From assembly GCF_902499175.1 (NCBI RefSeq), contig NZ_CABVQC010000086.1, positions 1-33,802 of the forward strand: a stretch of DNA of 33,802 bases. Direction: 5' to 3'. The DNA is from Burkholderia aenigmatica. Its GTDB lineage: Bacteria > Pseudomonadota > Gammaproteobacteria > Burkholderiales > Burkholderiaceae. The translations under genes and the position numbers were made by a program. This document shows positions 7,773 through 15,065 of the stretch, piece after piece (the first letter of the stretch is position 1; each line of letters opens with the position of its first letter). The notes under the pieces were generated by a model that was given only the letters and a program-made list of their open reading frames with translations, did not search any database and was not told the origin of the DNA.

Positions 7773-8753
7773 TCAATCGAGCCGGAACGCCGCCTCGAAT
7801 CGCTCGGCGAACGCGTCGAACTCGGCTTCCGGCAGATGGTTGATGCCGCCCGCGCGCTTGCGCCCGCCGCCGGTCGGAAAGCCGCGACAGAACTCGTCGG
7901 CGCCGAGCGGCCGGCCATCGGGCACGCGCACGCTGACGACGAGGCCGCCGTCCGCGCGCGGCGACAGCACCGCGAGCGCCGCATCCGGTGCGTTGCGCAT
8001 CCGCTCGTTCGCGAGCATGCCCGTCGCGCGCCGCGCCCACGGATGATCAGGCATCCGGACCAGTGTCGCACCCGGCACCTCGCGCAGCGGCGCGAGCGCG
8101 CACGCATGCGCCATGTCGTCGCGGTAGCCGTCGCGCAGCGCGGCGAACACAGCCGTCTCGCGCACGAAATCGAGCGGATCGATGCAAGGCAGCATCGCGT
8201 CGGCGAGCGCCGCCGGGTCGAAATGCAGATCGCCCACACACTCGCCGTATGCGTTGTAGTTCAGGTAGAGCCCGAGTTCGGCGAGCGTGTCGCGTTCCGC
8301 CTCGTCGATCCCATGTTCGCGCGCGAGCGCATTGCCAAGCGCCGGCAGTTCGTCGCCGAATGCCGCGACGATCGCCCAGCGCACGTGCAGCCCGCCAAGA
8401 TAACGGTTCACGATCGCGCTCGTGCAGACGTCGGCCGCCGTGTCGATATGCGCGGCGAAGCGCGGATCGTCGGGCAGCTCGCCCGCGAAGTGATGGTCGA
8501 AATAGCGGACCGTCGCGCCGTCGCCCAGCAGCCGCGCGCACGCATCGCGATTCTGGTCGTGCGACACGTCGAGCACCGTGACGAGGTCGCCCGCCCGCGC
8601 GCCGATCCGCTCGAGCAGCTTGATGTCGCGCTTCACACCGGTCACGAGCGTGCCGCGCACGCGCTCCGCGAGCCGCAGTTGCTGAAGCGCGCACAGCCCG
8701 TCCGCATCGCCGTTGAATGCAAAGAAATGTTGTACTTCGTGGTTGTCCTGCAT
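7773..8753 (-). CDS. DHH/DHHA1-family phosphoesterase-like protein
   Basis: A 326-residue protein with the metal-site motifs of the DHH superfamily: FNGDADGLCA (Asp16, Asp18), VLDVSHDQN (Asp62) and YFDHHF (Asp86-His87-His88). The C-terminal DHHA1-like segment reads FPTGGGRKRAGGIN near residue 292, where many relatives have GGGH; the His is Arg here. Relatives hydrolyse short oligonucleotides, cyclic dinucleotides, PAP or polyphosphates. Loss of the GGGH His may change substrate handling. I chose the ATG at 8753 because GGAG lies nine bases upstream; an in-frame ATG at 8768 abuts the SDR stop. It is last in the minus-strand run DUF1214-sulfotransferase-SDR. A PAP phosphatase role would fit that context, but this is speculative. 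Confidence 0.82.
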   Translation of the reverse strand: MQDNHEVQHFFAFNGDADGLCALQQLRLAERVRGTLVTGVKRDIKLLERIGARAGDLVTVLDVSHDQNRDACARLLGDGATVRYFDHHFAGELPDDPRFAAHIDTAADVCTSAIVNRYLGGLHVRWAIVAAFGDELPALGNALAREHGIDEAERDTLAELGLYLNYNAYGECVGDLHFDPAALADAMLPCIDPLDFVRETAVFAALRDGYRDDMAHACALAPLREVPGATLVRMPDHPWARRATGMLANERMRNAPDAALAVLSPRADGGLVVSVRVPDGRPLGADEFCRGFPTGGGRKRAGGINHLPEAEFDAFAERFEAAFRLD

Positions 8754-8770
8754 GATTCTTTGCTCCATCG

Positions 8771-9562
8771 TCAGGGCATGAAATCGCCGCCGTTTGCGTC
8801 GAGCGTCGCGCCGGTCACCGCGTTCGCGTAGTCCGACGCGAGGAACAGCGCCGCGCGCGCGCAGTCATCGTCGGTCGGCAGCTTCGCGAGCGCGATGTTC
8901 GACGCGATCGGCGCGATGATCTGCTCCTCCGTCAGCCCGTACTCGGCGGCCGCCTGCCGGAAATACGTCTGCGTCGGCACGCCCCACATCCACCCCATGT
9001 GGATACTGTTCGCGCGTATGCCGTGCACGCCGAGTTCGCGCGCCAGGTATTTTGCCGCAACCGCGAGCGCCCCCTTCGATACAGCGTAGCCGCCTTCCCC
9101 TGCAAATGGCTTGCGGGTCGCCTGCGTGTTGATCATCACGATCGCGCCGCGCTTCTGCCGCTTCATGTGCGGCACGACTTCCTGCGTGAGTGCCATCGTG
9201 CCGAACACGTTGGTGTCGAACACCGCGCGCCAGCCGTCGAGGTCGGCTTCCTCCACCGGCTCCGGAAACGTGCCGTGCACGAATGCGCTGTTCACGAGCG
9301 CATCGATCCGGCCGAAGCGCTCGACGGCCTGCGTCGCAAGCTGCCGGCATTGCGCGCGGTCGGTGATGTCGGTCTTCACCTTCAGCACGTCGCAATCGAC
9401 ACCGAGCGCACGAATCCGCGTTTCGGCGTCGTCGAGCTTTTCCATCGTGCGCGCCGCGACGATCACACCGCGCGCCCCCTCGCGCGCGGCCTCGACGGCG
9501 AGCTTCACGCCGAGCCCCGGCCCGATCCCGGAAATCACGACGATCTTGTCCTTCAGCAACAT
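8771..9562 (-). CDS. SDR-family oxidoreductase
   Basis: A classical short-chain dehydrogenase/reductase of 263 residues. The nucleotide-binding motif is SGIGPGLG (residues 11-18), a variant of TGxxxGxG. NSA at 91-93 stands where NNAG is usual, and the catalytic Tyr159-x3-Lys163 is present (GYAVSKGAL). At the usual catalytic Ser position, 13 residues before the Tyr, I see Thr146, a conservative change. The start at 9562 has AGGAGA eight bases upstream. The sulfotransferase stop lies 41 bp before it, so they are probably one transcript. An SDR could form or oxidise the hydroxyl group that the sulfotransferase modifies; that link is inference from context. Confidence 0.9.
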   Translation of the reverse strand: MLLKDKIVVISGIGPGLGVKLAVEAAREGARGVIVAARTMEKLDDAETRIRALGVDCDVLKVKTDITDRAQCRQLATQAVERFGRIDALVNSAFVHGTFPEPVEEADLDGWRAVFDTNVFGTMALTQEVVPHMKRQKRGAIVMINTQATRKPFAGEGGYAVSKGALAVAAKYLARELGVHGIRANSIHMGWMWGVPTQTYFRQAAAEYGLTEEQIIAPIASNIALAKLPTDDDCARAALFLASDYANAVTGATLDANGGDFMP

Positions 9563-9603
9563 GGCTTGTCTCCTGGTTATCGTTGGTCTCGCGAGCCCGC
9601 CCG

Positions 9604-10797
9604 TCAGCCGGCCGCCCGCAGGTGCCGCGCGCGATACGCGGCGAAGTCGCGCGCCAGTTGCGCATCGGTGAAACCGAAGCGCGCGATCGAATAGTCGTGC
9701 GCGGCACGCTTGTCGCGGCCGTTGCGCGCCATCCAGTCCGTCATCGCCGCGCGCTGCCGCGCATCGAGCGGCATGCCGGCAAAGGCGTACACGGCCTCGG
9801 CAACGCCGAGCGGATTCGACACCGTGTCCTCGAATCGCACGTCGAGGAACCGGTCGGCCGGCAGCGCATCGCGCGCAGCCATCGCCGCGCCGATCGCGCG
9901 CGCCATCCCCGCGTTCCACTGCGCGCCGACGGCGAGCGGATCAGGATCGTCCGCATACATCTGCCACAGCGTGTGCGCCATGCTCGCCATCGACGGAATC
10001 GTCTGCGCCGGATCGCGGTGCGTCAGCACGACCTGCGCGCGCGGAAACACGCGGCACAGCACGTCGAGCGCATGCAGGTGCTGTGGCGTCTTCAGCAGCC
10101 AGCGCGCGGCCGGCGCGACGCCGCGCTGCATCTTTTGCCACTGCAGGAACTGCAGCATCCGCTTCAGGTACGTGTAGACCGGCGTGAGATCCTGCTGCGC
10201 GAGCCACGCCGTATAGCGCGGCACGTTCGCGTACGAATCCATCGCACACACGAACGCATGTTCCATCAGCATGAACTCCTCGTCCGCGAGCATCGCATCG
10301 AGCGGATGGATCGTCAGGATCTGCGGAATACAGTCGATCATCGTCGCGACCTCCGCCTGCGCGCGCGCGATGCGCACCGTCGGCTCGGCAAGCGTCTCGC
10401 CCGCGAGCGGCGCCGGGTAGCGGGTTTCCCACCACGCGGCCGTGTGGAAGCGCGGGTCGACGGCCAGCAGGCGCTGCAGCAGCGTGGTGCCGGTGCGCGG
10501 CAGGCCGACGATCACCAGCGGATCGTCGATCGCGATGTCCGCGATCTCCGGATGACGCAGGAAGTAAGCCTCGACGACGAGCCGGTTCACGAGCTGGCCG
10601 ACGAGCTTCTCGCGCATCATCTCCGCACCGCGCGCGGACAGGTTCGCTTCGTCGATCAGCGACGCGCACATCACGTCGAGCGCTTCGCGATACGGCCCGT
10701 CACCGAACGCCGTGAGCCCGCCCGTACGCGACACGGCTTCGGCGATCAACCCGTCGGCTGCAAGCAGCGTGCGGATCCGGTCAAGCGGCGCATTCAT
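9604..10797 (-). CDS. PAPS-dependent sulfotransferase (Sulfotransfer_3 type)
   Basis: Predicted to move a sulfonate group from PAPS to an alcohol or similar acceptor. The 397-residue protein has the 5'-phosphosulfate loop GLPRTGTTLLQ at 98-108 and the 3'-phosphate motif LTHRDP...S at 258-269. WLLKTPQHL at 233-241 matches the KxPxH block of bacterial family members. The first 90 residues are a helical extension found in the larger bacterial and mycobacterial relatives. The ATG at 10797 overlaps the DUF1214 stop by 4 bp (ATGA), so translation is likely coupled. The genes for PAPS synthesis (cysD, cysNC) diverge from this operon at 12118, which strongly supports PAPS use. The acceptor is unknown; the neighbouring ligand-binding folds suggest an apolar alcohol. 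Confidence 0.9.
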   Translation of the reverse strand: MNAPLDRIRTLLAADGLIAEAVSRTGGLTAFGDGPYREALDVMCASLIDEANLSARGAEMMREKLVGQLVNRLVVEAYFLRHPEIADIAIDDPLVIVGLPRTGTTLLQRLLAVDPRFHTAAWWETRYPAPLAGETLAEPTVRIARAQAEVATMIDCIPQILTIHPLDAMLADEEFMLMEHAFVCAMDSYANVPRYTAWLAQQDLTPVYTYLKRMLQFLQWQKMQRGVAPAARWLLKTPQHLHALDVLCRVFPRAQVVLTHRDPAQTIPSMASMAHTLWQMYADDPDPLAVGAQWNAGMARAIGAAMAARDALPADRFLDVRFEDTVSNPLGVAEAVYAFAGMPLDARQRAAMTDWMARNGRDKRAAHDYSIARFGFTDAQLARDFAAYRARHLRAAG

Positions 10798-11903
10798 GCC
10801 GCCTCCTTCAGCGTCGCGAGCTTCACCACACGCGTGCGCGGATGCACCGGCTGCGCGGCCCCGACCCAGCGCCAGCAGATCGTGCCCGCGCGATGCCCGG
10901 CCGTATCGAGCCAGTTCGCGTCGCCCGGCTGCGCGGCCGCGACCACCACCGTCACGTCGCCGTCCGCATTCAGCCGTGCGCTGTGCTTGTTCACGCAGAT
11001 ATCGAAGTGCCGGTAATCGAGCGACTCCATCCAGTAGTTGTTGAGCTGCACGTTCCAGAAATCGCAGTCGGGCACCGTGTCGACGTCGATCACGAGCGCT
11101 TCGTCGTCGGCCAGCGACCAGCACGAGTGGTAGTAGTAGATGTTCGGATCGCCGCCGACCGACTGGCACAGCGCCTGGTCGGCGGGCGGCAGCGCATTCA
11201 CGTGCGACCGGTAGCTCGCGGCCCAGTCCGCGAACAGCTTCGCGGTCTGCTCGACGAACTGCGCGGCGCGCGTAAGGCCGCCCTGCAGCACGAGCGGGTC
11301 GAGCGGCGCCGGGCGATCGCCGGCACCGATGCGCTCGATCTTCAGCTGCGCCGGGGTTTCCGCACGACGGTCGAGGAAAGTCTGGCGCACCAGTAACGCG
11401 TTGGTGCCCGGCTCCATGCGGACCCAGTTGCCCGCGCGCGGCGTTTCGCTCAAGACGATCTCGAAGCTGCCGTCCGGCGCGATCTCAAGTTGCTTCGCGT
11501 CGAGAAAGCCTGTCTGCAGCATCTTGCCGTCGGTCTCGTAGCCGCCCTTCTGCGTGCCGAAGCTCAGGTACGCGACCGTGCCGCGCCGCCCCGTCACACG
11601 GTATTCGCAGCGGCCGTCGAGACGCGCGTACTGGTACAGGTTGTCGGGATTGTCGGCGCCGATCTTCGCGGTCTCGTGCGACGGCGAGAAAAATCCGGGC
11701 CACGCGCCGTCCGCGAACTCGACGTGCATTTCGAGTGCGATGCGCATCAGCCGGCTCAGGTAGCGAAATCCCTCCGCGCGGGTCAGCGGATCGTCCGGCG
11801 CCTCGGCGCGCAGGATCTGTTGTCCGCTGCGTTTCAGGGTGTCGCAGAAATCGGCCCAGGTCTGGCCCGAAAGCAATTGCGTGGCACGTGTGTCGTCCGT
11901 CAT
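10794..11903 (-). CDS. DUF1214 domain-containing protein
   Basis: A 369-residue protein whose C-terminal part (about 250-360: YYYHSCWSLADDEALVIDVD, then FWNVQLNNYWMES and WRWVGA) matches the DUF1214 style. The N-terminal half (WADFCDTLKRSGQQILR onward) is the longer helical and strand region seen in single-domain relatives. There is no signal peptide or membrane segment, so it is probably cytoplasmic. The function of the family is not established. It is first in the minus-strand operon, with GGAG seven bases before the ATG at 11903, and its stop overlaps the sulfotransferase start. The operator at 11959-11977 and a CATAAG -10 candidate lie just upstream. Confidence 0.82.
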   Translation of the reverse strand: MTDDTRATQLLSGQTWADFCDTLKRSGQQILRAEAPDDPLTRAEGFRYLSRLMRIALEMHVEFADGAWPGFFSPSHETAKIGADNPDNLYQYARLDGRCEYRVTGRRGTVAYLSFGTQKGGYETDGKMLQTGFLDAKQLEIAPDGSFEIVLSETPRAGNWVRMEPGTNALLVRQTFLDRRAETPAQLKIERIGAGDRPAPLDPLVLQGGLTRAAQFVEQTAKLFADWAASYRSHVNALPPADQALCQSVGGDPNIYYYHSCWSLADDEALVIDVDTVPDCDFWNVQLNNYWMESLDYRHFDICVNKHSARLNADGDVTVVVAAAQPGDANWLDTAGHRAGTICWRWVGAAQPVHPRTRVVKLATLKEAA

Positions 11904-11934
11904 GTGTCGTCTCCGCCGATGGTCGAGCGCTCAC

Positions 11935-11977
11935 CTTATGCGCCATCGCCGCGCGCCACTTCGTCCGGGTGGACTAA
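11935..11977 (-). promoter_or_regulatory. Operator copy 2 and candidate -10 for DUF1214-sulfotransferase operon
   Basis: On the minus strand 11977-11959 reads TTAGTCCACCCGGACGAAG, identical to the copy facing cysD. The core GTCC-N4-GGAC is itself a dyad, as for LuxR/NarL-type dimers. CATAAG (11940-11935) lies 31 bp from the core's centre and would place the start about 25 bases before the ribosome site. The two copies form a perfect 19-bp inverted repeat with a 31-bp spacer (11978-12008). Confidence 0.7.
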
Positions 11978-12008
11978 GGAAAGATCCGCGCCACCGCCAT
12001 GCCGCGAT

Positions 12009-12052
12009 TTAGTCCACCCGGACGAAGAGCGGCATGCCGCTCGCTCGATACC
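12009..12052 (+). promoter_or_regulatory. Operator copy 3 and candidate -10 for cysD-cysNC
   Basis: TTAGTCCACCCGGACGAAG at 12009-12027 points towards cysD and is a perfect mirror of the copy at 11959-11977. A weak -10 candidate, GATACC (12047-12052), lies 32 bp from the GTCC-N4-GGAC centre, which puts the site near -41, typical for an activator overlapping the -35 box. The hexamer alone would not be persuasive; the spacing shared with the other copies is the evidence. Confidence 0.65.
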
Positions 12053-12117
12053 GTTGGTGTCATGCACGAAACGCCGCACATGTCGCGCGGCGCCGGCATG
12101 AAACAAGGAGACGAACG

Positions 12118-13014
12118 ATGTTGACCCACTTGGAGCGACTGGAGGCTGAAAGCATCCACATCATGCGCGAGGTGGTCGCGGAGAGCGAGAACCCGGTGAT
12201 GCTGTATTCGATCGGCAAGGACAGCTCGGTCATGCTGCATCTCGCGATGAAGGCGTTCTACCCGGCGAACCCGCCCTTTCCGCTGCTGCACGTCGATACG
12301 ACCTGGAAATTCCGCGAGATGATCGCGTTTCGCGACGAGACGGCCGCGCGCCTCGGCCTCGACCTGCGCGTGCACATCAACCCCGACGGCGTCGCGAACG
12401 ACATCGATCCGTTCACGCACGGCTCGGCCGTGCACACCGACGTGTGGAAGACCCAGGGGCTCAAGCAGGCACTCGACCACTACGGCTTCGACGCCGCGTT
12501 CGGCGGCGCCCGCCGCGACGAGGAGAAATCGCGCGCGAAGGAGCGCATCGTGTCGCTGCGTTCGGAACAGCACCGCTGGGACCCGAAGCGCCAGCGCCCC
12601 GAACTCTGGTCGCTGTACAACGCGCGCAAGCGCAAAGGCGAAAGCCTGCGCGTGTTCCCGATCTCGAACTGGACCGAGCTCGACATCTGGCAGTACATCC
12701 AGCTTCACGACATCCCGATCGTGCCGCTCTATTTCGCGAAGGAACGGCCCGTGGTCGAGCGCGACGGCGCGCTAATTATGGTCGACGACGAACGCCTGCC
12801 GCTGCGTGAAGGCGAAGTGCCGCAGATGCGCAAGGTGCGGTTTCGCACGCTCGGCTGCTATCCGCTGACGGGCGCGATCGACAGCGACGCGACGTCGCTC
12901 GACGACATCCTGCAGGAGATGCGCGAGACGCGCACGTCCGAACGGCAAGGACGACTGATCGACAGCGATTCGGCCGGTTCGATGGAAAAGAAGAAACAGG
13001 AGGGCTATTTCTGA
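12118..13014 (+). CDS. cysD: Sulfate adenylyltransferase subunit 2 (small subunit)
   Basis: The catalytic subunit of ATP sulfurylase, which makes APS from ATP and sulfate with the GTPase subunit CysN. The 298-residue length is normal. The PP-loop-type motif YSIGKDSSVMLHL lies near residue 25, followed by HVDTTWKFREM, GGARRDEEKSRAKER and WTELDIWQYI, all typical of CysD/NodP. The ATG at 12118 has AAGGAG seven bases upstream; a longer open frame upstream is not needed. Its stop overlaps the cysNC start (TGATG). Placement opposite a sulfotransferase operon, with shared operators, suggests this copy feeds PAPS to sulfation rather than serving cysteine synthesis. Confidence 0.96.
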   Translation: MLTHLERLEAESIHIMREVVAESENPVMLYSIGKDSSVMLHLAMKAFYPANPPFPLLHVDTTWKFREMIAFRDETAARLGLDLRVHINPDGVANDIDPFTHGSAVHTDVWKTQGLKQALDHYGFDAAFGGARRDEEKSRAKERIVSLRSEQHRWDPKRQRPELWSLYNARKRKGESLRVFPISNWTELDIWQYIQLHDIPIVPLYFAKERPVVERDGALIMVDDERLPLREGEVPQMRKVRFRTLGCYPLTGAIDSDATSLDDILQEMRETRTSERQGRLIDSDSAGSMEKKKQEGYF

Positions 13015-14936
13015 TGGCACACGTTTTCACCGCGCCCGACACGCTCGCGCGCCCCACCCCCGATGCACGCGCTGCCGGCGAGACGCACGCGCAAACCCAG
13101 GATCTGCTGCGCTTCATCACGTGCGGCAGCGTCGACGACGGCAAGAGCACGCTGATCGGCCGCCTGCTCTACGAATCGAACATGCTGTTCGACGACCAGC
13201 TCACGCAGCTCGAAGCCGATTCGAAGAAGGTCGGCACGCAGGGCGGCGAACTCGATTTTGCGCTGCTCGTCGACGGCCTGTCGGCCGAGCGCGAGCAAGG
13301 CATCACGATCGACGTCGCGTACCGCTTCTTCGCGACCGCGCGACGCAAGTTCATCGTCGCCGACACGCCCGGCCACGAGCAATACACACGCAACATGATC
13401 ACCGGCGCGTCGACCGCCGACCTTGCAGTGATCCTGATCGATGCGCGCAAGGGCGTGCTCACGCAGACGCGCCGCCACAGCCACCTCGTCGCGCTGATCG
13501 GCATCAAGCGCGTCGTGCTCGCGATCAACAAGATGGACCTGGTGGACTACGACCGTGCCGTATTCGAGCGCATCGCCGCCGACTACCGCGCGTTCGCGGC
13601 CGAGCTCGGGCTGGCGGAGATCGTCAGCATCCCGATGTCGGCACTGCGCGGCGACAACGTGATCGTGCCGAGCGCGCGGATGCCGTGGTACGCCGGCCCG
13701 ACGCTGATGCAGCATCTCGACACGCTGCCGCTCGCCGCGCGCGTGACGCGCGACGAACCGTTCCGGCTGCCGGTACAGTGGGTCAACCGCCCGCACCTGA
13801 ATTTCCGCGGCTATGCGGGCAGCATCGCGTCGGGCGAGATCCGTGTCGGCGAACGCGTGCGCGTGCTGCCGTCCGGCAAGGAGAGCCGCGTCGCGTCGGT
13901 GATCACGCAAGGTGGCGAAAGCGACATCGCGCGCGCCGGCGACGCGGTGACGCTCACGCTCGCCGACGAGATCGACATCAGCCGCGGCGACATGATCGCG
14001 CGCGCGGATGCGCCGCCCGAGGTGGCCGACCAGTTCGAGGCGACGCTCGTCTGGATGCACGACGAGCCGCTGCTGCCCGGCCGCCCGTATCTCGTGAAGC
14101 TCGGCACGCAGACGGTCGGCGCGACGTGCGCGACGCCGAAGTACAAGATCGACGTGAACACGCGCGAGCATCTCGCGGCGCGCACGCTCGCGCTCAACGA
14201 GATCGGCGTGTGCAACCTGAGCTTCGACCGCCCCGTCGCATTCGATCCGTACGACCGCAACCGCCACACGGGCGGCTTCATCGTGATCGACCGTTTCACC
14301 AACGACACGGTCGGCGCCGGGATGCTGCACTTCGCACTGCGCCGCGCGCACAACGTGCACTGGCAGGCCGTCGACGTCGACCGCGCCGCGCGTGCCGCGC
14401 AGAAGGCGCAGACGCCGCGCATCGTGTGGCTGACGGGATTGTCCGGCGCCGGCAAGTCGACCATCGCGAACCTCGTCGAGAAGCGGCTGCACGCGCTCGG
14501 CAAGCACACGTACCTGCTCGACGGCGACAACGTGCGCCACGGGCTCAATCGCGATCTCGGTTTCACCGAGGCCGATCGCGTGGAGAACATCCGGCGCGTC
14601 GCCGAAGTCGCGCGGCTGATGCTCGACGCGGGACTCATCACGCTCGTGTCGTTCATCTCGCCGTTCCGCGCGGAACGCGACATGGCGCGCGCGATGGTCG
14701 GCCCAGACGAGTTCGTCGAGGTGTTCGTCGACACGCCGCTCGCGGTCGCCGAGCAGCGCGATCCGAAGGGTCTGTACCGGAAGGCAAGGCGCGGCGAACT
14801 GAAGCACTTCACCGGCATCGATTCGCCGTACGAGCCGCCGGCGCAGCCCGAGCTGCGCGTCGACACGGTCGCCGAGTCGCCTGAAGAAGCGGCCGACCGC
14901 ATCGTCGCGTACCTGCTGCGCGAACGCGCGGCGTAA
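13014..14936 (+). CDS. cysNC: Bifunctional sulfate adenylyltransferase subunit 1 / APS kinase
   Basis: A fusion of the GTPase subunit of ATP sulfurylase and APS kinase (NodQ-like), 640 residues. The N-terminal GTPase shows the P-loop GSVDDGKST (38-46), DTPGH (117-121) and NKMD (172-175), followed by EF-Tu-like beta-barrel domains to about 460. The C-terminal kinase has GLSGAGKST (about 475-483), LLDGDNVRHGLN and the FISPFR and DPKGLYRKAR blocks. With CysD it converts sulfate to PAPS. The fused kinase indicates that PAPS, not merely APS, is wanted. It overlaps cysD by one base and is followed by a small hairpin (14946-14969). Confidence 0.96.
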   Translation: MAHVFTAPDTLARPTPDARAAGETHAQTQDLLRFITCGSVDDGKSTLIGRLLYESNMLFDDQLTQLEADSKKVGTQGGELDFALLVDGLSAEREQGITIDVAYRFFATARRKFIVADTPGHEQYTRNMITGASTADLAVILIDARKGVLTQTRRHSHLVALIGIKRVVLAINKMDLVDYDRAVFERIAADYRAFAAELGLAEIVSIPMSALRGDNVIVPSARMPWYAGPTLMQHLDTLPLAARVTRDEPFRLPVQWVNRPHLNFRGYAGSIASGEIRVGERVRVLPSGKESRVASVITQGGESDIARAGDAVTLTLADEIDISRGDMIARADAPPEVADQFEATLVWMHDEPLLPGRPYLVKLGTQTVGATCATPKYKIDVNTREHLAARTLALNEIGVCNLSFDRPVAFDPYDRNRHTGGFIVIDRFTNDTVGAGMLHFALRRAHNVHWQAVDVDRAARAAQKAQTPRIVWLTGLSGAGKSTIANLVEKRLHALGKHTYLLDGDNVRHGLNRDLGFTEADRVENIRRVAEVARLMLDAGLITLVSFISPFRAERDMARAMVGPDEFVEVFVDTPLAVAEQRDPKGLYRKARRGELKHFTGIDSPYEPPAQPELRVDTVAESPEEAADRIVAYLLRERAA

Positions 14937-14945
14937 GCACCGCCA

Positions 14946-14969
14946 GCGGGCAGCCCGGCGGTTGCCCGC
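14946..14969 (+). terminator. Possible terminator-like hairpin after cysNC
   Basis: GCGGGCA and TGCCCGC form a perfect 7-bp stem with a 10-base loop, ten bases after the cysNC stop. There is no T-run, so intrinsic termination is doubtful; it could protect the 3' end. Confidence 0.35.
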
Positions 14970-14982
14970 CTGCCCGCGCCGC

Positions 14983-15026
14983 CTACTCCGTTCGGATGAC
15001 GCGGGCCGCCAGCCGGCCGGTATGCT
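14983..15026 (+). promoter_or_regulatory. Operator copy 4 (degenerate) and -10 before luxR-type gene
   Basis: CTACTCCGTTCGGATGACG (14983-15001) matches the perfect operator at 12 of 19 positions, keeping TCC and CGGA at the same spacing and the same orientation. TATGCT (15021-15026) lies 32 bp from its centre and is a fair -10. This suggests the LuxR-type gene is controlled by the same protein, possibly itself. Confidence 0.45.
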
Positions 15027-15065
15027 GGTCCGGGAGTCCTTCATCCCGACCAGGAGAACACGAGC

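Noticed and set aside
12034..12117. Longer N-terminal extension of CysD
   Set aside because: The in-frame upstream codons cover the promoter region, while the ATG at 12118 has AAGGAG at ideal spacing and gives the normal length.
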